Below, in pieces: positions 53,301-62,543 of a stretch of 64,000 bases of DNA. The number at the start of each line of letters is the position of its first letter. Position 1 is the first letter of the stretch. A program made the translations under genes and the position numbers. The stretch covers positions 30,457,798 to 30,521,797 of the forward strand of contig CM069442.1 of assembly GCA_035610835.1 (NCBI GenBank). The letters are read 5' to 3'. Below the pieces are notes generated by a model, which had not been told where the DNA came from, made no database searches, and saw only the letters and a program-made list of their open reading frames with translations. The DNA comes from Ophiura sarsii. Lineage: Eukaryota; Echinodermata; Ophiuroidea; Amphilepidida; Ophiuridae.

Positions 53301-55184
53301 AGTGTTGTACAGTACTGTAACAGCTAACATTTTTGTGATGGTTTTATTTGGCAAAAATTATAACACACAAAGAAAATGTTTTCAACACTAGGCCAAAAAA
53401 AAAAGTTGACTTGCCCTATCAGGGCCAGAGTGTGGGTCGGACGGTCTGATTTTTAAAAAAAAAAATTGAAAAAATTTGAAAATCTAAACAGGATGCTACA
53501 CAAGAACACGTTTTAAAGATTTATTTTTTTTAGATTTTTTAAGATTTTTTTTGATTTTTAAATAAGCAGATACTACTCAAAAACACGTTTTCGCTTTTCT
53601 TCATTGTTATGTGCTTCTTTTTCATTTTCAAATTTTTTTTTTTGAAAAAAAAAAAAAAAAAAAAAAAATAGCGATTTCCGAAAATTCGGTTCGGTCGGAA
53701 AGGGAAAGTCAACTTTTTTGTTGTTGGCCTAATGCAGTGCATCCAAAAGGTCGCCTGCGATAAAAAAAAAATTCGCGAAATGTCTATGATATCAAAATGC
53801 GCAAAAATATATTTATATACATAATAGCTCGTTCGTCTGGTATTCATGTAAGCACAGTCCCTGTAGCCTAGTGGAGTAACCAATCGCCGCGATAGCGAGA
53901 GGGACCGGGTTCGAGGCTGTGTATTTTAAGGTCTTTGTTAATTTAATTCTCGCCAGTTTGTCCGAGTCTATATATTACTTATTCATTTCATTTACTCGGC
54001 TGGTATCATTTGCTTGATCCTCGCGTTTATTTAATTAAGTTTCGCTCGTCATAGATTCTGCTAGAATCATGCTTATAGGCCATCATCAATTGTTATTATT
54101 TACTCATGTATTTCGGCTGCTAGAGGCTTTCAATAAAGACTTTGTATACATAATAGCTCGTTCGTCTGGTATCCATGTAAGCACAGTCCCTGTAGCCTAG
54201 TGGAGTAACCAATCGCCGCGATAGTGAGAGGGACCGGGTTCGAGGCTGTGTATTTTTAAGGTCTTTGTTAATTTAATTCTCGCCAGTTTGTCCGAGTCTA
54301 TATATTACTTTAAAAATATATTTACGCGCAAATATTGGCTTTTACAGTACATTTACTGAAATTTGGTCTCAAACAATTTAAAAAATAAAAACTTGGATCA
54401 AAATAAATAATATTACCTAATTAAGAATGTCTCTGAAACTGAATCAGAGATCACTATACTCTGTTCTTCTAACCTGGTGAAGTAACACTTGCTAGAGCAT
54501 ACCAATAATTGCAGATCATCACGACGTATTTGAAAATTTGGGTTTATACTTTTGTACCTCGATCTCTATTCACGTTATAAGACATGTATAGGTAAAGGGA
54601 TACCTGGGTTGGTATTGGGTACATGCGTGCATACATTGTAAGAATGGCAGAGCAAATAACATGTAAAAGAGCTGTTTTGATGAGAACAAAATCTTACCTT
54701 GTATGACATCTCCATCTCCCAAAACAAATGTAAGCTCCTCATGACAGTCTACCTCCTCCCCATTGGGCAACTTGCCGACACTCTTAACAGTCACCAATTG
54801 ACCTCTATCCGGCCGACTATCCATTCCTTGACCCTCACGTAGCACCTTTTTCTTTAAATGTCCAGTACCCAAGATATCGACCCACCCATCATCTTTCTCC
54901 GTCTCATTGTCTTTCTTCTCTTCCTCCTCCTCAGCAGGTTTGTTGCCAACCTCCTCCAAGCGTTCTCCCTCCTCCTCGTCTCTATTTGAATCTTGTTTCG
55001 ATTCAACGGTCTTTTCATCCCCCGTCATCTCTGATGGTTTGGAGTCTAAATCGGGCGCATCACCAGATTCTGTTATTTCGCTCTCTTGGTCCTCATTTGT
55101 GTTCACGGTGTCCTTATTAGCTCCTTCTGACTCCACAGACTTTGTCTGAGCATTGTCTAGTATTTCATCACTTGTAGTCTCCAT
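44672..55184 (-). CDS. FKBP8: FKBP8/FKBP38, TPR-type prolyl isomerase, membrane-anchored (10 coding exons)
   Basis: Exons in transcript order: 55184-54698, 52855-52768, 52173-52063, 51342-51268, 50566-50539, 48531-48445, 47926-47837, 47303-47226, 46231-46106, 44755-44672; 1254 nt, 417 aa (human about 412). All introns are GT-AG with matching phases. An acidic, Glu/Asp/Ser-rich N-terminal tail covers residues 1-98. The FKBP domain starts at GWVDILGTGHLKKK (about 100) and ends near 225. Three TPR units follow at about 230-263, 280-312 and 313-348 (NVKALFRKGKVLATQGEYKE), then a charged linker with KELYQRMVGDMAK. A C-terminal membrane anchor lies at about 394-414, with a very short luminal tail (ASQT). 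Family knowledge: tail-anchored in the mitochondrial outer membrane/ER, binds Hsp90 through TPRs and Bcl-2-family proteins, acts in apoptosis control and mitophagy. Orthology rests on domain order, length and clear local similarity. The FKBP part is divergent, as in vertebrate FKBP38, so isomerase activity cannot be assumed. Confidence 0.95.
45255..46106. repeat. ~107-bp minisatellite carrying repeated FKBP8 exon 9 donor sites
   Basis: Eight units with period 106-112 bp share AGGTTCTTGGATTCTTGTCT, CCCGGTACCCTCACCCC and CTGGGTCGTTTTCACGTTGG. The last contains the genuine end of FKBP8 exon 9 and its donor. Donor copies (CTTACC on the + strand) lie at 45451, 45559, 45667, 45777, 45883 and 45989, a weaker TTTACC at 45345, and the true one at 46101. 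Units at 45667 and 45989 have a variant flank (ACGCAACTCTACTGCC), so there are two unit types. Confidence 0.92.
46106..46231 (-). CDS. FKBP8: FKBP8 exon 9
   Basis: Residues 349-390 (TIHQELSKLTARQAEMRQSE, then KELYQRMVGDMAK... PDDPK), matching the human HAELSKL...ALYRKMLGN region. Donor CCCAAG|GTAAGTG is strong. If the donor is missed, the frame continues for 27 residues (VSERTNVKMTQG...) to a TAA at 46022, giving a form without the membrane anchor. Confidence 0.95.
46232..46892. other. FKBP8 intron 8, left part
   Basis: No coding sequence supported. Near 46795 there is a hAT-like end on the - strand (CAGTGGCGGCACTACGG), but no partner end is found. Confidence 0.4.
46893..47210. mobile_element. 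hAT-like MITE with perfect 8-bp target duplication
   Basis: Starts CAGTGGCGTAGCT and ends inverted, AGCTACGCCACTG. Flanked by ATTGACTC on both sides (46885-46892 and 47211-47218). The 8-bp duplication and CAGTGGCG ends are diagnostic of hAT-type elements. The interior has C and G tracts and no transposase. The duplication ends 5 bp from the FKBP8 exon 8 donor GT (47224-47225). Confidence 0.92.
47226..47303 (-). CDS. FKBP8: FKBP8 exon 8
   Basis: Residues 323-348 (VLATQGEYKEAVTIMKEALA, then LEPANK), second half of TPR3, matching human VLAQQGEYSEAI. Acceptor TTGTTGCAG, donor GTAAGT. Confidence 0.95.
47837..47926 (-). CDS. FKBP8: FKBP8 exon 7
   Basis: Residues 293-322 (VEAPNAALKSCNAVLDLQPK, then NVKALFRKGK), end of TPR2 and start of TPR3. 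Acceptor CCCATCAG, donor GTAAGC. Confidence 0.95.
48445..48531 (-). CDS. FKBP8: FKBP8 exon 6
   Basis: Residues 264-292 (LISLGEDSKKTVDELNIKCY, then NNLAAAQLK), matching human VKCLNNLAASQLK. Acceptor TTCAAAG is weak in pyrimidines; donor GTAAAA. Phase 0. Confidence 0.92.
48532..50538. other. FKBP8 intron 5, no exon seen
   Basis: AT-rich sequence, with the mariner-like element at 49626-50267 and long G tracts near 49962-49992 and 50345-50385. The segment 48900-49600 contains TTCCGGAAAATTACGGAAAT-like short repeats near 49440-49480 but nothing identifiable. Confidence 0.5.
49626..50267. mobile_element. mariner-like MITE with G-tract interior
   Basis: TATACAGGCAAGTCAGAAAG at the left, then AACGGGCAC; the right end complement is TATACAGGGAGAGTCAAAAA, then GAACGGGCAC. 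TA flanks. The interior holds a ~30-base G-rich tract and no transposase. Confidence 0.75.
50539..50566 (-). CDS. FKBP8: FKBP8 exon 5 (28-nt microexon)
   Basis: Completes Lys254 and adds ALDILKQIK (255-263), the end of TPR1. Acceptor ATTTTCAG, donor GTAAGT. Phase requires exactly this exon: AA from exon 4 plus A here gives AAA. Easily missed by gene finders. Confidence 0.88.
50983..51237. mobile_element. GGCCAAACAAAG MITE, TTA target duplication
   Basis: Ends GGCCAAACAAAGGAG and, inverted, GGCCAAACAAAGAAGATC. TTA on both sides (50980-50982, 51238-51240). The interior has an A-rich run at 51053-51120. The right end lies about 30 bp from the FKBP8 exon 4 donor. Relative of 40917-41196. Confidence 0.8.
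51268..51342 (-). CDS. FKBP8: FKBP8 exon 4
   Basis: Completes Ala229 and encodes DKKRDHGNELYSRKDYSNAI then NSYS (230-253), the first TPR, with the GNELY signature. Acceptor TTTTTCAG, donor GTAAGT. Confidence 0.94.
52063..52173 (-). CDS. FKBP8: FKBP8 exon 3
   Basis: Completes Arg192 and encodes residues 193-228 (PNDIPANSEIIYDLELMKVE, then DKPDIAMLPLEESCQM). End of the FKBP fold (IPANSEIIYDLEL, where FKBPs have IPP.A.L.F.VEL) and linker. Acceptor TTTTGCAG, donor GTAAGT. Confidence 0.94.
52338..52415 (-). mobile_element. tRNA-like sequence, probable SINE fragment
   Basis: The - strand has GGGTTCGATCACCGGCACTGG (box B-like GGTTCGATCAC) and an upstream TTAGCGCATACAGTTAGTGG box A-like arm with tRNA spacing. 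Arm pairing is imperfect. It lies in FKBP8 intron 2. Confidence 0.55.
52768..52855 (-). CDS. FKBP8: FKBP8 exon 2
   Basis: Completes Ala163 and encodes 164-191 (WDLAIALMEVGEQALVETKP, then RFAYGEVG) plus two bases of Arg192; matches human LDLSVPLMDVGETAMV and KYCYG. Acceptor AATCATTTAG, donor GTACGT. Confidence 0.94.
53112..53316. mobile_element. TACTGTA-ended MITE adjoining a second MITE
   Basis: ACTGTAAAACCACTTAATTT at the left; the right end complement TACTGTACAACACTTAAAAT. The interior has ATTAAATCC words in both orientations. It overlaps the start of the next MITE in TACAGTACTGTA. Confidence 0.6.
53391..53729. mobile_element. GGCCAAAAAA/GTTGACTT MITE (nested)
   Basis: GGCCAAAAAAAAAAGTTGAC at the left and GTCAACTTTTTTGTTGTTGGCC at the right. 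Flanks CTA and TAA; an imperfect TWA target. Same family as 38581-38849 (GGTCGGA..., TTCGG near the right end). Confidence 0.75.
53816..54311 (+). mobile_element. tRNA-derived SINE, dimeric, with perfect 13-bp target duplication
   Basis: AAAAATATATTTA occurs on both sides (53803-53815 and 54312-54324), and the uninserted site is visible in the MITE copy at 34493. Two heads each carry box A TAGCCTAGTGG and box B GGTTCGAGGCT (first head about 53864-53925, second about 54184-54246). The first unit continues about 200 bp to AATAAAGACTTTGTATACAT; the second is truncated soon after its head. Similarity between the heads is very high (about one change near ATAGCGAG/ATAGTGAG). Confidence 0.88.
54698..55184 (-). 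CDS. FKBP8: FKBP8 exon 1 (coding part)
   Basis: Residues 1-162. Starts METTSDEILDNAQTKSVESE; an acidic, low-complexity tail to about residue 98, then GWVDILGTGHLKKKVLREGQ, the first FKBP strand, and VLGDGDVIQ at the end. The GLGDxDVIQ-type ending matches human TLGDCDVIQ. Donor GTAAGA, phase 1. Start chosen as the only ATG upstream of the conserved part in frame; bases before it are GGAG. Confidence 0.92.
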
Positions 55185-55320
55185 CTCCGTAGGTGATTAC
55201 TGTTTACAAATCACAGAGAGAATATGGTCAGCTATGAATGTATAGCGAGTTTATATTTAATGCATGTGGAACCTTCTGTTATAAATGAAGCCCTAAAAGT
55301 GAGCCAAATATCAGACACTG
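55185..55320. other. FKBP8 5' flank
   Basis: Expected to hold 5' UTR and core promoter of FKBP8 on the - strand. No TATA box in a convincing position. Confidence 0.3.
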
Positions 55321-55495
55321 TACAGGATAGGGTGTATCAAAAAACATGACTCTTTCAGGTTGGATTTAATCGTTATTAACATCATCGAACCATGGCCAAT
55401 ATGATTTCATTGTAGAGTACGACTTACAAAGATAAAATCCTGAAAAGATGAGAAAAATCCATCATCAATTAAGAAAAATTTGATTACACCCTGTA
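55321..55495. mobile_element. mariner-like MITE
   Basis: TACAGGATAGGGTGTATCAA at the left; the right end complement TACAGGGTGTAATCAAATTT. 175 bp, TA-type ends, no frame. It sits about 140 bp upstream of the FKBP8 start codon. Confidence 0.65.
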
Positions 55496-55734
55496 TAATT
55501 CATGTGAAACCATAGAAGGGATAAGCTCACAGAGAGTGGTGAGCTTTGTGAAACCTATTAAGTGAGCTCATCTGTACTTACACACTGTGAAACCATATAA
55601 AATTGACATCACAGTTTTGGCGTATAACCATGAGTTAACCAAAAGGTCTAGTTATCAAAAAATAATTTCATTTTTCCCTACAATATCAATCTTAAAATAC
55701 ACTCCAACTTATCAGACCTATACAAATGTTTAAA

Positions 55735-55975
55735 TAGTTTGATCAGGTCCAAATTGGCGAAGCCTCCTTAAAGCAGCGAATGAATACAGATTACAGAAGG
55801 ATGTGTGCATGAAGGCAACAAGCGCACTGTGCATCACACATGTTTGCGTGATGCTTGCATGTGGCCAAAACCATGTGCATGTGGCCATAATCTTGCCGTG
55901 AATTGGATTATTTTTTCACACAGAGAAATAAAAAATGAATATTTATCACCAATTTTGAACTGATTAAATTATAAT
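55735..55975. mobile_element. ATAGTTTGATCAG-ended MITE, copy 2
   Basis: Same ends and order as 37957-38171 (GATCAGGTCCAAATTGGCGA, GCACTGTGCATC, CCATGTGC, CACCAATTTTGAACTGATT), with small insertions. Confidence 0.7.
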
Positions 55976-56701
55976 ATTGCAGGACTCTGATTACAATTGC
56001 ATTCTACCTGTTATTTAAATGCATGGTTGTTAAAGCTTTTGAGGCTCAATAATCACTAGAGGCCATTCTTTTACTTAAATGAGGTTTTAAGCAAAACACA
56101 TGTGTTTAACTTTGATTTTATAAACACACCGTTAACGAAACGCAATTCTCTAAAATTTGTTTAACTTAAACATGCATCGAACTCACTAAAAAGTGTCTAA
56201 CTTTAAACATGAGTGAGTATGGGGGTGTTTAACACAACTTTGAATGATACTCAACCGTGCGGCAACCGTCCGTGCCAAGTGCAAGCTGACGTGCAGATCG
56301 ACTAGTCTTATAATTTTTGCATTTGATAAATTCGGTCGATATTGTATTGTAACCCGTTGGGGGCCACAATAAATTGAATACCCATACGGTGAACGCACTA
56401 CCACTCTGGGAATGAGATTTGCGGACTTGCCCCCGGCAGAGGGGATTCATTAGCTACGTTATGAAGCATAGACAGTCCACGTCGCCGATTTATGTGTAGC
56501 GGGAATAGGGCGGTCGAAATTCAAGCCAAAATATCACTTGGAAATAGTTGCTGGTTGATATTTAACCAATGTATAAATATTACTTGAACAATAAATATTA
56601 GGCCTATAAGCCCTATCTGAAGCAAAAGTTTTAACTTTAAGACTTTGTGTAAAGTTAAGCTCTCATACAGAGTAGTATGACTGAGAGATAGGATAACTAA
56701 C
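55976..56701. other. No gene recognised
   Basis: Short open frames on the - strand near 56186-56450 have no recognisable family. No repeat boundary identified. Confidence 0.4.
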
Positions 56702-57882
56702 TATAGTCTATCCATCTGAGACCGATCTTCCAACCACGTGACTCAGCCGTTCCATTGACTGGGAGAGGAGGCTATTTTCTGACAAAAATATCGATGGAAT
56801 CAGTAGAGTGAAAAACGGCCACAATAAAAAATAATTATGTTACCCACCTACTTTTATCATCATAACCCAAGTTGGGCCATGAGAGTCAGTATAATTGACA
56901 TTGCAAAGACAGGTAGCTTTCCCTTCCCAATTTCTCCATGTCAAAAAATGCTTTCAATTTGGCAAGCACTGGCTGCATCTCATCTTTAATGGTCTTATTT
57001 TTGGTGCCAATTTAAGCTCTACTGTACTACAGGCCTCTATGAACAGATACATGTAGAGTGATAGACCCCGATGAAGACAACCTTTCATTTTATAAGTCAG
57101 AAAATAAACTTTATTTAGTTTGTCAACGTTCAAATTGTATAATATTTGGTTGAATATGAAAATCGTACCTTTCAATATTGATACCATATTATCATTGTAA
57201 GCGTATTTGTTTCTTTCTATACTTAACAAGGAAATCTGATTGATTCGGACATGCAGACAGAACATAGGGATACGGAGATTCATATCATTTTACAACCATT
57301 TTATCTTACTATAGGCCCGGCCAATCCGAGTGAAAATATACATTATTTACTGTTGGAAACATTACAAGATAGCAAATAAAAATTAAATGTGGCCTCCTAC
57401 AATATGCTAAATGTTAAAAAGTCCATCACTTTCGATCTTTTTCAGCTTTGTGATTCTATTCATATGCCGAAATCACAGGTGACGATTATGGTAAATGTTC
57501 AAAGTCCATCACTTTCGATCTTTTCCAGCTTTGTGATTATATTCATAGGCCGAAATCACAGGTGACGATTTCAAAGCCTTTTGATATCAGATAATGCGCA
57601 AATGGTTCGATATTTGTCTCTCTTTGAATGGTACACTAGACGTAGCTGCTATGTGCATGTGTGTGATGAGAATAATATGCATTGGAACAGTGTTGTGTGT
57701 GTTTGCATAAGGCAGCTTAGTTGTTTCAATTCACATTATAGATGAGGTTCGACCGGAGGTTGGAATAAAATGGGATCCTTCGACAACTAGCAAATATACG
57801 CCAGAAGACAACACATCTTATTTTTACTCATCTCCCCTGCCCATCCGAGCACCAAAGATCGCTCTCAGATGGATAGACTATA
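56702..57882. mobile_element. 1.18-kb TIR element
   Basis: TATAGTCTATCCATCTGAGA at the left is matched, inverted, at the right (TCTCAGATGGATAGACTATA), followed by GATC on the inner side in both. TA may be the target. No transposase is seen; it contains the 57411-57576 tandem duplication. Confidence 0.75.
57411..57576. repeat. Two-unit tandem repeat, 83 bp
   Basis: GTCCATCACTTTCGATCTTT and CCGAAATCACAGGTGACGAT occur twice with an 83-bp offset and only a few differences. Confidence 0.85.
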
Positions 57883-57888
57883 ATACTA

Positions 57889-58413
57889 GGCCTGCCCTAG
57901 CCTAGGCCTAGTCCTTGGTACCAAAATCTAGGATTTTGGTACTTACTCAAGGCACCGTGTTGAAGGGAACCGATTTAAATACCAAAACCATTTTCTTGAC
58001 CAGATTTATTGCTTAATAGTCTTACAGCAAGTGAGTCTCCTGTGGAGGTCAATAACTTCTTGTTCTATTCACCAATTTATTAAGTTTATTGATTCTTTTG
58101 TCATGTTTGTTCTATGATGGGTATGCATTCATGTACTAACCATGGATTAACATAGGCCCAATCCCAACTTATCTTTTCTGGCATTTCTGGAGCAATCAAT
58201 CACTTCTTTTCATAAACATGATGCCTTCATTCAAGATGAGATGGATGCTGAGTATGCAATCTGCCACGGATTAGTTTTTTACAAGCATGGACTTATTTTA
58301 AAGACTGATTAAGTCTGATTATAAGTCTGTGTTTCAAGAGATGGTTAGCTTCCACCTTACACACTTGCCTGAGTTAGTACCAAAATCCTAGGCTAGGGCC
58401 TAGGCCTATATCA
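57889..58413. mobile_element. CCTAGG-rich inverted-repeat element
   Basis: CTAGGATTTTGGTACTTACT near 57935 is matched, inverted, by AGTACCAAAATCCTAG near 58375. Outside both are CCTAGGCCTAG-type words. The exact ends are unclear. Confidence 0.5.
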
Positions 58414-59711
58414 TATGGATTTGTTTGGCTCAAAAAGCACACCTAACAGAGCCTATTAAATACACGCAAATTACTAGCTATAGGTTGGGGCGGACCTACG
58501 TCACGCCGGTGAAAACAAATCAACGCCGGTGAAAACAAAAACAAAAACAACTTGCGCAGATCAATCAATTAAGGCAACCGCACATTGCGCCTACTGCGGA
58601 TCAAGTGCGTAACGCTCAGCGTTGAGTGCGTGCATGGAATGTTTTGTTTCTGAAACACTGGTTGCCAAGCAAATTTGCTAAAAATAACTCAAAGTTCCCG
58701 TATGTCCGCGCCCTCGTATTTCCTATTTGCCACTGTGTAAACAAATTATTACGGGCCGTCTGTGGGGATATCGATTAGCTTCACGTAGATTCCTACACGT
58801 AAGATTTTTATTTTTCCAAATTCATGAAATGCCCTGATAATATCTCCATTTAACTCCCTTTCCATCACTCTCTGACAACTGATATTTGACAAATAGTATC
58901 TTTATATTGTTAATAAACTTCATGTTAAGTCATACTGTTAAAAAATAGATGAAAACAGTGAATTTGTATCAATAGAACGATGAGTACTGTATGAACTCAC
59001 AGCTCGCAATCCGTGTTTGTGTGTATAGTCAATGGGGCTACGCTCGACCGTAAGATTTTGGTACCGATTCCGTAATTCGTCAATTCAGAAAAGTACAAAT
59101 GACGTGGGCTTTTCTCAACCAATCAAAATGTATTTAACATGGACACGTTTCAAACACACTAAGTGTACGATGGCGTGTGTATGAGATGTGTACCTTATTT
59201 ATTTCCAGAGACACAGCAAGCTGAATACATGCCCCGTAAAAAACGCGTGCACTTGGTGAATTTGACAATAATGTTGTTATTCTTTACTGTGTGGGGAATC
59301 GTGAAATAATAGGATGGAAAAGTAAAATATTAAATGACGCGGGCATATATTTTTCTAAAAATATAAAATGTTGATTTTAAGAAAGAGAATTACTTTAGCT
59401 TTATGTGGACACCTGGGCAATCTACCTTAATAAGACGGACAACTAATCGGACCCCCTAGCTTACTGAAAAAAACACTGGAAAAATAAACAAAATCAGCTT
59501 AACGATGTTATCGATCTCTCACAGCGGTACTGCTGTGGGAGATCAATATTGTTCGCGCGTCAAAAATAATAATAAAATTAAATAATTAAAATAGCCTAAT
59601 CACTTACAGCTATAGTGTGTCTCAATTTTTGTGTGTTTGTCTAATTTATTATAGTGTGTCCCACGCAAACCCAATCAATGATATTAGTAATATTATTGAC
59701 GTCATAATAGG
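58414..59711. other. No gene recognised
   Basis: No exon-like frame. A short hairpin-like TCTCCCACAGCAG / GATCTCTCACAGCGG pair occurs near 59510-59545 (GATCTCTCACAGC...GCTGTGGGAGATC). Otherwise featureless to my reading. Confidence 0.45.
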
Positions 59712-60155
59712 TGTGATGGGCATCCTACGCTCTATATACTTACTACCTTAACACGACGGAAACGGCTTTTTCTCCATTGTCGGGTATGCTGTTCCGTCTT
59801 GTTAAGGTAGTAAGTATATAGGTGTGATGGGCATCCTACGTTCTATATACTTACTACCTTAACACGATGGAAACGGCTTTTTCTCCATTGTCGGGTATGC
59901 TGTTCCGTCTTGTTAAGGTAGTAAGTATATAGGTGTGATGGGCATCCTACGTTCTATATACTTACTACCTTAACACGACGGAAACGGCTTTTTCTCCATT
60001 GTCGGGTATGCTGTTCCGTCTTGTTAAGGTAGTAAGTATATAGGTGTGATGGGCATCCTACGTTCTATATACTTACTACCTTAACACGACGGAAACGGCT
60101 TTTTCTCCATTGTCGGGTATACAGTTCCGTCGTATTAAGGTAGTAAGTATATAGG
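59712..60155. repeat. Tandem array of four 111-bp hairpin units
   Basis: Unit starts at 59712, 59823, 59934 and 60045, exact 111-bp period. Each unit holds TATATACTTACTACCTTAAC and its complement GTTAAGGTAGTAAGTATATA, giving a ~29-bp stem around a ~35-bp loop (CGGCTTTTTCTCCATTGTCGGG). Units differ at only a few positions; the last has CGTCGTATTAAGG, which pairs better than CGTCTTGTTAAGG in the first three. Confidence 0.93.
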
Positions 60156-60499
60156 TTTTGATTAAATATTTATCATACTAAATGAATACACGGTCCGGTA
60201 CGGACGGAAAAGGGGATTTCTTTGGGGGATATATAGCAGCAAAAAAGAGGGGCTTGGTATAGTTTTGGGGGGAAAAGAAGAGGCTTTTTTTTATCAAAAG
60301 TACCGTCCTATTTATTTCTGGATCTGCCGTCTTATTAATTTTTGGGGAAAGCGTGAATATTTATCTTAAAAATAACGCTTTTTTTAATTTTTGGATCTGT
60401 CGTCTTATCATTTTGGGGGGAAAACGTGTTATTTTGAAGTCCCAAAATTAATAAGACGAAATTGAAAAATAAATACAATTTGAAATGGTGGTGAAAATA

Positions 60500-60791
60500 T
60501 TTTCACGGAGTAAAGCTAAGACTGGTTCTATGATGCGGTTTATTCCGTTTTGAGGATGATTCCTACAAATTATCAAAAGCTACTTTCTAAATATTTTTAC
60601 GGAGTAAAGCTAGAATTGTTCTATGCGGTTTATTCCGTTTTCAAGATAATTTCTAAACACTAGAGGAGCTACTTTCTGAATATTTTACGGAGTAAAGCTA
60701 AGATTGATTCCGTTTTCACTGATTCCTAAAGCAAATTATAAAAGCTACTTTCTGAATATTTTACGGAGTAAAGCTAAGATTCACTGATTCC
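60500..60791. repeat. ACGGAGTAAAGCTA array, left part
   Basis: Four units of about 80-90 bp; ACGGAGTAAA and TTTATTCCGT are inverted within each unit. Units here begin near 60507, 60598, 60686 and 60764. Confidence 0.8.
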
Positions 60792-60793
60792 TA

Positions 60794-62543
60794 CACTCTC
60801 AGAACAAAGGTTAAAATCTTTAACCATGTTGGTTAAAATTTTAACCAACGGGAGGTTACCAGGTGAACCACACAATTGGTTGGTTAAAACCGTAACCAAC
60901 AGCTGTTGGTTAAACTTTAACCTGTGGTTGGTTACAATTTTTAATCATTTGTTGGTTAATATGTTTTAACCAACAGTGGTTGGTTAAAAAATGTTGGTTA
61001 AACTTTTATTTTGTTTGCTTAAGTTTAACATGTGGTTGGTTAAAACTTTTAATCATTTGTTGGTTAATTCTGCACAACTTAACCATTTGTTGGTTAATCC
61101 TGCTTGATAAATAACATGGGTTGGTTAAAACCTAACTATTTGTTAGTTAAACCTGCTTCATATTTAACATGGGGTTGGTTAAAACCTAACCATTTGTTTG
61201 TTAAATCTGCTTCATATTTAACATGGGGTTGGTTAAAACTTAACCATTTGTTGGTTAAATCTGCTTCATATTTAAAATGGGGTTGGTTAAAACTTAACCA
61301 TTTGTTGGTTAATTCTTTTGATGCACTGGGCAGTAGCTCTGTTATTGTATGGCTATGAAGTATTGCTGCGACATCATGGCAGACGACAGAGTGTTTCAAG
61401 GTACAGGATTGATTTCTTAATACTGTAATTTAATAATTATGTAACTGTCTGAGCTTTTGATGATTAAGTCTACTATTATTGTATTGACCAGAGGCATCGT
61501 AGGTTCATCACTATTTTTCAATATTTTCAAAATTTATCATATTTTGGTTCACATAGTATCTATAACAATCAATTAACATGTAGCAGTTGATGAAATGGCT
61601 GAGGCACCTTCTATATATCCATGTTATATATCAAGCAGGATTAACCAATAAATGGTTAAGTTTAGCAGAATTAACCAACAAATGATTAAAAGTTTTAACC
61701 AACCACATGTTAAAGTTTAACCAACAGAAAATTCAAAAAAAATAAAGGTTTAACCAACATTTTTTAACCAACCACTGTTGGTTAAAACATATTAACCAAC
61801 AAATGATTAAAAATTGTAACCAACCACAGGTTAAAGTTTAACCAACAGAAAATTCAAGAAAACATGACTTGAAATTTGTTTGCCCTTATACACGCTACAG
61901 TGAAAATACGATGTAGGAAGTCTATGGTAGGCTTCGTAGCTATAGCTTAACCATACATGCATGTTGTAGTAAGTGAAGGTAAAATAGTGTCCTAAATCTG
62001 CCTTTCTTGATAGACAAATACCATGATATTGTACAGTTTAGCTCAGACAGTTACATAATTATTAAATTGTAGTATTAAGAAATCAATCTTGTACCTTGAA
62101 ACCCTTCTATATGCGTCTCCAGACCCCACAACCGGAGCATCGCAATCACTTGGTCGTCTGCCATTTTGTCAAAAAGAGAGTGAACGGGCCAGCCTCGTTT
62201 TGATGTCGCAGCAACGCACCATATTTTTAACCAACGTTGTGCAATAGAGATTTTTTTACCAACACATGTTGATTAAAATGTAACCAACAATTTGATAATA
62301 TGCACAAAATATTTTCCCGCCATTGAAATTCTTTGGCGGGAATCTTGTTTTGACCTATTGTTGGTTAAAATTATGATGCTTTAACCAACGTTGAATAAAC
62401 CAAAAATGAATGATATTTGTACTCTTTAACCAACGCAGTATTAAAAGTAATTTTTAACCAACGCTTAATTTTTAACCAATGTAGTATACTTTTTAACCAA
62501 CTTTCTTTTAACCCATGGTTTTTTAATACCTGTTCTGAGAGTG
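60794..62543. mobile_element. 1.75-kb foldback element with 13-bp perfect TIRs and TA target
   Basis: Starts CACTCTCAGAACA and ends TGTTCTGAGAGTG, perfect inverted copies. TA lies on both sides. The array unit restores as CCTACAAATT when the element is removed, proving insertion into TA. The interior is filled with TTGGTTAAA/TTTAACCAA words. The left part (60890-61110) is inverted at 61620-61860, and 61357-61450 is inverted at 62040-62220. No transposase. Confidence 0.88.
61105..61315. repeat. 54-bp repeat inside the foldback element
   Basis: About four units of GGTTGGTTAAAACCTAACCA then TTTGTTGGTTAAATCTGCTT. Because 54 is a multiple of three, both strands stay open (84-87 codons) without being a gene. 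Confidence 0.85.

Larger units (their letters stand above)
53313..54354. mobile_element. TACTGTAA MITE split by two nested insertions
   Basis: With 53391-53729 and 53816-54311 removed, the remainder aligns along its length to the 214-bp MITE at 34313-34526 (GTTTTCAACA, GCATCC, TTCGCGAAATGTCTATGATA, AAAATGCGCAAAAATAT, GGCTTTTACAGTA). Confidence 0.85.

Noticed and set aside
61104..61399. 84- and 87-codon frames with repeated LKPNHLLVKSASYL-like units
   Set aside because: Shadow of a 54-bp repeat inside a foldback element, open on both strands.
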